DNA of 64,000 nucleotides, taken from NCBI GenBank assembly GCA_964369775.1, contig CAYJHQ010000013.1, forward strand, positions 3,155-67,154, in the 5' to 3' direction. A program made the translations under genes and the position numbers. Positions 58,786-64,000 of this stretch are shown here, in pieces (positions within the stretch are counted from its first letter, which is position 1; the number at the start of each line of letters is the position of its first letter). A model generated the notes under the pieces. That model was not told where the DNA came from, searched no databases, and worked only from the letters and a program-made list of their open reading frames with translations. This DNA comes from CAUPWF01 sp964369775 (GTDB lineage Bacteria; Bacillota; Clostridia; Lachnospirales; Lachnospiraceae).

Positions 58786-58815
58786 TTGACAAAAAAAGGA
58801 TAGTTGTGCTAATAT
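58786..58815 (+). promoter_or_regulatory. Promoter of the feo operon, with possible operator
   Basis: TTGACA (58786-58791) with a 17-18-base spacer to CTAATA/TAATAT (58809-58815). Just after it, GATAACGTTAAC (about 58825-58836) is an imperfect palindrome where a Fur- or DtxR-type repressor could bind. Confidence 0.55.
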
Positions 58816-58874
58816 TTGGTTAGATAACGTTAACAGGCGTTTTGCGTTGCTATAAAAGTATGGAGGCGAGTTGA

Positions 58875-59111
58875 ATGAATGATACAAGTATAATGTTATC
58901 AGAAGCTGAAGTGGATAAAGATTACATAATTACAGCGATAGATACGCGAGATGAGGAACTGGAGAGCTTTTTGCTCACACTTGGGTGCTATATTGGAGAA
59001 GTGATTACAGTTGTTTCTAGTCTTGGAGAGAATTTAGTTGTATCGATTAATGACGCTAGATACGGTATCGATAGAGAATTAGCAGAAGCTTTGAGTGTGA
59101 AGTTGGTGTAG
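58875..59111 (+). CDS. feoA: Ferrous iron transport protein A
   Basis: A 78-residue SH3-like protein. MLSEAEVDKDYIITAI, then LGCYIGEVITVVSSLGENLVVSINDARYGIDRELAEALSV, follow the FeoA pattern (LG...G..V.V......V......GI...A). It is thought to modulate FeoB at the membrane. GGAGG lies eight bases before the ATG. feoB follows after about 100 bases, with a terminator-like hairpin between. Confidence 0.88.
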   Translation: MNDTSIMLSEAEVDKDYIITAIDTRDEELESFLLTLGCYIGEVITVVSSLGENLVVSINDARYGIDRELAEALSVKLV

Positions 59112-59124
59112 TGAAAATGAAAAT

Positions 59125-59151
59125 AAGGGTACGAAGAGTGCGCTTTTTTTT
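59125..59151 (+). terminator. Hairpin plus T run between feoA and feoB
   Basis: AAGGGTAC (59125-59132) pairs with GTGCGCTT (59138-59145) at seven of eight positions around GAAGA, followed by eight T. It may lower feoB expression relative to feoA. Confidence 0.45.
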
Positions 59152-59215
59152 GTGTAAAGGTTAGAAAATACTAACGAGAGATTGAAGAGAAAAAGAAAAG
59201 TTGGAGGATGAAAAG

Positions 59216-61216
59216 ATGAGGATTGCGTTAGCTGGTAACCCGAATAGTGGGAAAACAACTATTTATAATGCGATAACGGGAAGTAATGAAAAAGTAGGTA
59301 ACTGGGCTGGAGTAACAGTTGAAAAGAAAGAAAGAACTATAAAAAAAGGCTTGGCAAATACGTCGCAAGAATTAGTAGCAGTAGATTTACCAGGGGCATA
59401 TTCGATGTCTCCATTTACGTCAGAGGAGAATATCACAAGTGATTTTGTAAAGTCGGCAAATGTAGATGCAATTATCAACATCGTAGATGCAACTAGTCTG
59501 AGCAGAGGGTTATTTTTCAGCACACAATTGTTAGAATTAGAGATTCCGATGGTAATCGCTTTGAATAAAGCAGATATCAATAAGAAAAAAGGAATTGAAG
59601 TTGATGAAGCAAAATTATCTGAACAGTTAGGCTGTCCAGTGGTTGTAACTACTGCTACAACTGAAAGTGGATTAAAAGATGTGGTGGAAAAAGCAGTATC
59701 ATTAGTAGGGGCTACGCAAGTTGCGCCATACAAAGGAAGTGATATTGATACAACTGACAAAGCCCAAGTTGAGAGTGCTGATAAAGCAAGATATGAGTTT
59801 GTAAAAACAGTAGTTGATAAAGTTGAAAAGCGAAAAGTTGCAGGGAATAGACAGAATAAACAAGATAGAATAGATAAAATCATTGCTCATAAATGGCTTG
59901 GAATACCAATTTTCGCACTAGTTATGTGGGGCGTATTTGCACTATCACAGACATATGTTGGACCAGTGATTGCGGATTATCTAGTAGGGCTGATTGAAGG
60001 TTTCCAAGGCTACGTTGGCGATATGCTAGGAGAGAGTGTTTCACCAATTTTAAGCGCTATTTTAGTAGATGGAATTATTGGTGGTGTAGGTGCAGTTGTA
60101 GGTTTCTTACCATTAATTATGGTTATGTTCTTTTTATTAGCATTATTAGAAGAATGTGGGTATATGGCAAGAGTTGCTGTAGTAATGGATAGATTCTTAA
60201 AAGGCGTAGGTCTTTCAGGTAAGTCAATTATTCCTATGGTAATAGGAACTGCATGTGGTATTCCAGGAGTTATGGCTACAAGAACAATTAAAAATGAGCG
60301 TCAAAGAAGAACTACAGCGATGCTAGCGCCGTTTATGCCTTGTGGAGCAAAACTTCCAGTAATCGCATTGTTTGCAGGTGCGTTTTTTGCTGATGCATCT
60401 TGGGTTGGAACATTGATGTATTTTGTAGGAATTGCAATCATTATTTTAGGTGCATTAATTACAGTTAGAATAACAGGTGAAAAAAATGCAAGATCATTCT
60501 TTATAATGGAGCTTCCAGAGTATAGTTTCCCAAGTATCAAAAGAGCGACAATATCAATGTTACAAAGAGGGAAAGCTTTTATTATTAAAGCAGGTACGAT
60601 TATTCTATTATGTAATGCAATAGTACAGATTATGCAGACGTTTAACTGGAGTTTCGAAGTGGTTGCAGAAGGCATGGAAGGAAGCAGTATTTTAGCAAGT
60701 GTTTCTTCACCATTTGCAATGCTGTTGATACCGTTAGGATTTGGAACTTGGCAATTAGCAGCAGCAGCAATTACAGGTTTTATTGCGAAAGAGAATGTTG
60801 TAGGAACTCTTGCGGTAGTATACGGAATTACAAATTTTATTAACACTGATGAGTTAGCTTTAGTGGGTGGTTCTACAGAGGTAGCTACAATTATGGGGCT
60901 TACACAAGTGGGAGCTCTTGCATACTTGATGTTTAACCTATTTACACCTCCTTGCTTTGCTTGTATCGGTGCGATGAACGCAGAGATGGGTAGCAGAAAG
61001 TGGTTGTGGGCTGGAATTGGGCTTCAATTTGGAACTGGATACATAGTAGCGTTCTTTGTATATCAAATCGGTACTTTAATTACAACAGGAGCATTAGGTG
61101 GTGGATTTATTCCCGGATTGATAGCCGTTGCAATAATGTTGGGTTATGTGGTATATTTAGTACGTAAAGGGGATAAAATAGCAGAGAGTAAGGTTGGAGC
61201 AAAAGCGAAAGCGTAG
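59216..61216 (+). CDS. feoB: Ferrous iron transporter B
   Basis: A 666-residue Fe(II) transporter. The N-terminal G domain has G1 GNPNSGKTT (8-16), G3 DLPGAYS and G4 NKAD. The membrane part has the two gate domains with the cysteine-containing GTACGIPGVMATRTI and MPCGAKLPVIALFAGAFF segments and CFACIGAMNAEMG near the end. I chose the ATG at 59216 because GGAGG lies eight bases upstream; a TTG at 59201 overlaps that site. It is followed by the Cys-rich accessory gene. Confidence 0.95.
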   Translation: MRIALAGNPNSGKTTIYNAITGSNEKVGNWAGVTVEKKERTIKKGLANTSQELVAVDLPGAYSMSPFTSEENITSDFVKSANVDAIINIVDATSLSRGLFFSTQLLELEIPMVIALNKADINKKKGIEVDEAKLSEQLGCPVVVTTATTESGLKDVVEKAVSLVGATQVAPYKGSDIDTTDKAQVESADKARYEFVKTVVDKVEKRKVAGNRQNKQDRIDKIIAHKWLGIPIFALVMWGVFALSQTYVGPVIADYLVGLIEGFQGYVGDMLGESVSPILSAILVDGIIGGVGAVVGFLPLIMVMFFLLALLEECGYMARVAVVMDRFLKGVGLSGKSIIPMVIGTACGIPGVMATRTIKNERQRRTTAMLAPFMPCGAKLPVIALFAGAFFADASWVGTLMYFVGIAIIILGALITVRITGEKNARSFFIMELPEYSFPSIKRATISMLQRGKAFIIKAGTIILLCNAIVQIMQTFNWSFEVVAEGMEGSSILASVSSPFAMLLIPLGFGTWQLAAAAITGFIAKENVVGTLAVVYGITNFINTDELALVGGSTEVATIMGLTQVGALAYLMFNLFTPPCFACIGAMNAEMGSRKWLWAGIGLQFGTGYIVAFFVYQIGTLITTGALGGGFIPGLIAVAIMLGYVVYLVRKGDKIAESKVGAKAKA

Positions 61217-61224
61217 GTGATGTT

Positions 61225-61389
61225 ATGCAGAATTTGATTGTAGGCGGCATTATAGTTTTGATTATTACGGCTGTGATTGTGTACATTGTAAAAGAAAAGA
61301 GAAAAGGTACAAAGTGTATCGGTTGTTCTTGTGGGTCTAGTTGTGGTTCGGACGCAGATTCAGAAGATGGATGCAGTTGTAAAAAATAA
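61225..61389 (+). CDS. FeoB-associated Cys-rich membrane protein
   Basis: A 54-residue protein. One membrane helix (LIVGGIIVLIITAVIVYIV, residues 4-22) is followed by KEKRKGTK and a cysteine-rich tail with CIGCSCGSSC and CSCKK (six cysteines). This is the pattern of the small accessory proteins (Pfam family FeoB_associated) encoded next to feoB in Firmicutes, which may play the part of FeoC. It starts eight bases after feoB. The hairpin terminator begins at its stop codon. Confidence 0.88.
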   Translation: MQNLIVGGIIVLIITAVIVYIVKEKRKGTKCIGCSCGSSCGSDADSEDGCSCKK

Positions 61390-61423
61390 AAGAGAGAGAG
61401 GCGCAAGAGCGTCTCTCTCTTTT
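61389..61423 (+). terminator. Terminator of the feo operon
   Basis: A long AG/CT-rich stem (about 15 base pairs) around the loop AAGA, ending in TTTT. Confidence 0.88.
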
Positions 61424-61436
61424 CTATGTACAATAC

Positions 61437-61465
61437 TTGACAACGCAAGAAGGAAAACGTAAGAT
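61437..61465 (+). promoter_or_regulatory. Promoter of the RNA methyltransferase-rdgB operon
   Basis: TTGACA (61437-61442), exact 17-base spacer, TAAGAT (61460-61465). Confidence 0.65.
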
Positions 61466-61501
61466 AAGCATAAGCAATGGCTTAGAAGTAAGGAGGATCC
61501 C

Positions 61502-62656
61502 ATGAGTAAGATGGAATTAATTGCACCCTGTCATTTTGGATTAGAAGCGGTGTTAAAAAGAGAAATACAGGATTTAGGATATGAAATATCAAAGGTAGAG
61601 GATGGGAAAGTATACTTCTATGGTGATGCAACAGCGATTTGTAGAGCCAATATCTTTTTGCGAACAGCAGAAAGAATACTTCTAAAAGTAGGTAGTTTTA
61701 AGGCGACTACATTTGATGAGCTTTTTGAAAATACGAAGAAGTTACCGTGGGAAGATTACGTTCCTGTAGAGGGGAAGTTCTGGGTGACGAAAGCGGCTTC
61801 AATTAAGAGTAAATTATTTAGCCCATCGGACATACAATCTATTATGAAAAAAGCAATGGTGGAGCGTTTAAAGAGCAAATATAAGGTGACATGGTTCGAG
61901 GAGAATGGAGCATCGTATCCAGTGCGTGTATTTTTAATGAAAGATATGGTGACAGTTGCCCTTGATACAACAGGAATATCTCTTCATAAAAGGGGGTATA
62001 GAAAACAGGCAGGAATTGCACCAATTACAGAAACTTTAGCGGCTGCACTGATTATGTTGACACCTTGGAGAAAAGATAGAATCTTAGTGGACCCATTTTG
62101 TGGTAGTGGAACATTTCCAATAGAAGCTGCTATGATTGCAGCTAATATAGCACCAGGGATGAATCGCTCATTTTTATCAGAAGAGTGGAAAAATATCATT
62201 CCAAAGAAGGGGTGGTACGATGCGATAGATGAAGCGAATGACAATATCAATGATGATATCGAAGTGGATATTCAGGGATATGACGCAGATTATCAAGTGG
62301 TAAAAGTGGCGAGAGAGAATGCAGAATTAGCGGGTGTGGAACACTTGATTCATTTTCAAGTGCGTGATGTGGCGCAGCTAAGTCATCCGAAGAAATATGG
62401 ATTTGTCATAACGAATCCGCCGTACGGAGAACGTCTTGAAGAGAAAGATGCATTACCACCACTGTATCAGTCGTTTGGAAAAGCATTTGGGAAATTAGAG
62501 ACGTGGTCGGCGTACATGATTACGAGTTACGAAGATACAGAACTACATTTTGGTAAAAAAGCAACGAAAAACCGCAAAATTTACAATGGTATGATTAAGA
62601 CGTATTACTATCAATTTGAAGGGCCTAGGCCGCCGAGGAAAAATAAAGGAGTGTAG
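61502..62656 (+). CDS. THUMP-domain rRNA guanine methyltransferase (RlmL/YpsC-like)
   Basis: A 384-residue RNA methyltransferase. MELIAPCHFGLEAVLKREIQDLGYE begins the ferredoxin-like and THUMP region (about 1-155). VDPFCGSGTFPIEAAMIAANIAPG is the SAM site and ITNPPYGERL the catalytic NPPY motif of N2-guanine methyltransferases. The family modifies G2445 of 23S rRNA in E. coli RlmL; the exact target here is inferred. AGGAGGATCCC precedes the ATG. rdgB follows after five bases. Confidence 0.88.
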   Translation: MSKMELIAPCHFGLEAVLKREIQDLGYEISKVEDGKVYFYGDATAICRANIFLRTAERILLKVGSFKATTFDELFENTKKLPWEDYVPVEGKFWVTKAASIKSKLFSPSDIQSIMKKAMVERLKSKYKVTWFEENGASYPVRVFLMKDMVTVALDTTGISLHKRGYRKQAGIAPITETLAAALIMLTPWRKDRILVDPFCGSGTFPIEAAMIAANIAPGMNRSFLSEEWKNIIPKKGWYDAIDEANDNINDDIEVDIQGYDADYQVVKVARENAELAGVEHLIHFQVRDVAQLSHPKKYGFVITNPPYGERLEEKDALPPLYQSFGKAFGKLETWSAYMITSYEDTELHFGKKATKNRKIYNGMIKTYYYQFEGPRPPRKNKGV

Positions 62657-62661
62657 TAGAT

Positions 62662-63261
62662 ATGGAGAAGCGTATAATATTTGCGACTGGAAATGAACAT
62701 AAGATGGTTGAAATTAGAGAGATTCTCGCAGATATAGGCATATCAGTTATATCAATGAAAGAAGCGGGAATCGATATTGAAATAGAGGAAAATGGAGCCA
62801 CCTTTGAAGAGAACGGAATGATTAAGGCAGAAGCAATTGCAGCATTGGCAAAAGATGCAATTATTCTTGCAGATGACTCTGGTCTTGAAATTGATTATTT
62901 GAACAAAGAACCAGGAATTTATTCAGCTCGCTATGCAGGAGAGAACACACCATATAAAATCAAGAATCAGATGCTGTTGGATCGATTAGAAGGTGTGGAA
63001 GAATCAAAGCGTACAGCTAGATTTGTCTGCGCTATAGCAGCAGTCTTCCCAAATGGAGAAAAGAAAGTTGTAAGAGAGACCATAGAAGGAATTATAGGTT
63101 ACGAAATAAAAGGGGAGAACGGATTTGGTTATGATCCTATCTTTTTCTTACCTGAATATGGGATGAGCACGGCAGAACTATCTCCAGAGAAAAAAAATGA
63201 GTTGAGTCATCGAGGGAAGGCGTTGCGAGAAATGAAAAAAGTGATTGCCAATAGTATTTAG
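62662..63261 (+). CDS. rdgB: XTP/dITP diphosphatase
   Basis: A 199-residue Ham1-family enzyme that removes inosine, xanthosine and related nucleoside triphosphates from the pool. IIFATGNEHKMVEIREIL is the substrate-binding start, LADDSGLEIDYLNKEPGIYSARYAG the metal-binding core and GENGFGYDPIF the nucleotide loop. AELSPEKKNELSHRGKAL ends the family signature. It lies between an RNA methyltransferase and a phosphoesterase gene, a common clostridial order (often rph-rdgB-yfcE). Confidence 0.95.
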   Translation: MEKRIIFATGNEHKMVEIREILADIGISVISMKEAGIDIEIEENGATFEENGMIKAEAIAALAKDAIILADDSGLEIDYLNKEPGIYSARYAGENTPYKIKNQMLLDRLEGVEESKRTARFVCAIAAVFPNGEKKVVRETIEGIIGYEIKGENGFGYDPIFFLPEYGMSTAELSPEKKNELSHRGKALREMKKVIANSI

Positions 63262-63278
63262 GAGAGAAAAGGTAAAAG

Positions 63279-63758
63279 ATGAAAATTCTTATAGTGAGCG
63301 ATTCTCATGGGAGAAATGGGAATTTAGAAGTTGTTATCGAACGAGAGAAGCCCCTAGATTTATTAATCCATCTAGGGGATATTGAATGCGATGAAGCTGA
63401 TATTGAAGTATTTGCAGAATGTGAGATGAAAATGGTGTGTGGAAACAATGATTTCTACTGTAGATTACCAGAAAAAGCAGTGTTTGATATCGGGAAATCA
63501 AAGGTATTTATCTGCCATGGTCACGGGTATAATGTATATTATGGCACAAAGCAGCTAGAAAAAGCAGGGCGTAGTGAAGGCGCAAATATCGTTATGTATG
63601 GACACACCCATCATCCATTGATAGAGGAACATTTAGGAATGGTTATAATCAACCCGGGGAGCATATCTTATCCGAGACAGCAAGGTCGAAGAGCGAGTTA
63701 TGCAGTAATGGAAGTCGAGAATAACGGAGAAGAAAAATTTGAAATTAAATATTTATAA
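63279..63758 (+). CDS. YfcE/MJ0936-type metallophosphoesterase
   Basis: A 159-residue calcineurin-like phosphoesterase. ILIVSDSHGRNGN, HLGDIE, CGNNDF, CHGHGYNV and YGHTHHPLIE give the complete metal-binding motif set for two metals. Relatives (YsnB, YfcE) hydrolyse phosphodiesters; the physiological substrate is unclear. It follows rdgB by 17 bases with GGAGAGAAAAGG upstream, and is the last gene of the operon. Confidence 0.9.
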   Translation: MKILIVSDSHGRNGNLEVVIEREKPLDLLIHLGDIECDEADIEVFAECEMKMVCGNNDFYCRLPEKAVFDIGKSKVFICHGHGYNVYYGTKQLEKAGRSEGANIVMYGHTHHPLIEEHLGMVIINPGSISYPRQQGRRASYAVMEVENNGEEKFEIKYL

Positions 63759-63759
63759 T

Positions 63760-63826
63760 TTGTAAATATGGGTAAAATGTATTATTTTTTTAAAAAAAAT
63801 AATAGCGAAAAAGCCTGTATTTACAA
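63760..63826. terminator. AT-rich nested inverted repeats after the phosphoesterase gene
   Basis: TTGTAAATA (63760-63768) and TATTTACAA (63818-63826) enclose an inner 11-base T/A palindrome (about 63782-63804). It is a possible weak terminator with an extended base stem. Confidence 0.4.
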
Positions 63827-63875
63827 GGGAAAATGAGGGAGTGAAAAAATAAAATAAAAAAGTTTTGAAAAAGTG

Positions 63876-63904
63876 TTGACTTCTGTTGCTATGTGTTATA
63901 TAAT
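63876..63904 (+). promoter_or_regulatory. Promoter of the tRNA gene
   Basis: TTGACT (63876-63881), exact 17-base spacer, TATAAT (63899-63904), about 43 bases before the tRNA. Confidence 0.8.
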
Positions 63905-63946
63905 CATTCTTGCGTCAGAGATACGGCGGAAACAACAATAGAATAT

Positions 63947-64000
63947 CGGGGTGTGGCTCAGCTTGGCTAGAGCGCCTGGTTTGGGACCAGGAGGTCGCAG
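63947..64000 (+). tRNA. tRNA-Pro (anticodon UGG), cut by the window end
   Basis: CGGGGTGTGGCTCAG starts the acceptor and D arms. The anticodon arm CCTGG-TTTGGGA-CCAGG has anticodon TGG, reading CCN proline codons. The variable loop and T arm lie outside the window. A strong promoter precedes it, and more tRNA genes may follow. Confidence 0.9.

Noticed and set aside
1..64000. CRISPR arrays, insertion sequences, prophage or integrase genes
   Set aside because: No regularly spaced repeats, transposase, recombinase or phage structural genes were recognised anywhere in the window.

Overview
The window looks like a chromosomal contig from an endospore-forming, low-GC clostridial Firmicute, most likely of the Lachnospiraceae type. 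The evidence is strong AGGAGG-type ribosome binding sites, spmA/spmB, a Bacillus-like holB-ricT-rsmI neighbourhood, a type III glutamine synthetase, a FeoA/FeoB/Cys-rich trio and a Gram-positive type IV pilus locus with a DUF5057-like giant protein. Two runs of exactly 100 N (10407-10506 and 22819-22918) are scaffold gaps; each falls inside a gene. No CRISPR array, insertion sequence, prophage or recombinase gene was seen.

Layout. 1-11 kb: a partial DUF5107 gene divergent from an AraC regulator, a MutS2-like ATPase without an Smr domain, a response regulator/histidine kinase pair, a Cache-GGDEF-EAL c-di-GMP enzyme and a convergent cation:proton antiporter. 11-16.7 kb: a housekeeping operon resembling the B. 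subtilis yaaO-tmk-holB-yaaT-yabB-rsmI region, with a guanylate-kinase-like gene where tmk would stand. 16.7-36.7 kb: sugar and plant-glycan metabolism (MsmX-type ATPase, GH78 rhamnosidase, a LacI/symporter/GH36 galactosidase operon, nucleotidyltransferase plus GalE, L-fucose isomerase), mixed with a nicotinamidase, a broken AraC gene, a UroD-family protein split by a gap, a proline-iminopeptidase-like hydrolase, an aminotransferase/ECF-transporter pair and spmAB.

36.8-55.5 kb is the centrepiece: a type IV pilus locus in the order pilB-pilT-pilC-pilA-pilD-pilMN-pilO, then four minor-pilin-like genes and a 1939-residue secreted protein. PilB carries a 24-5-24 MshEN-like N terminus expected to bind c-di-GMP. 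The major pilin gene pilA has its own candidate promoter and is bracketed by a 27-bp inverted repeat (25/27 matching), which could be an invertible segment or an mRNA panhandle. This is the most unusual structure in the window.

55.5-64 kb: glnN behind a promoter followed directly by a terminator-like hairpin, a HAAS/DUF1700-like membrane protein, an unrecognised 56-residue gene under a sigma-E-like promoter, a candidate ~80-nt C-rich small RNA, the feoA-feoB-Cys-rich iron operon, an RNA methyltransferase with RdgB and a YfcE-type phosphoesterase, and the start of tRNA-Pro(UGG) cut by the window edge. All function calls are from reading motifs and context; no database search was run.
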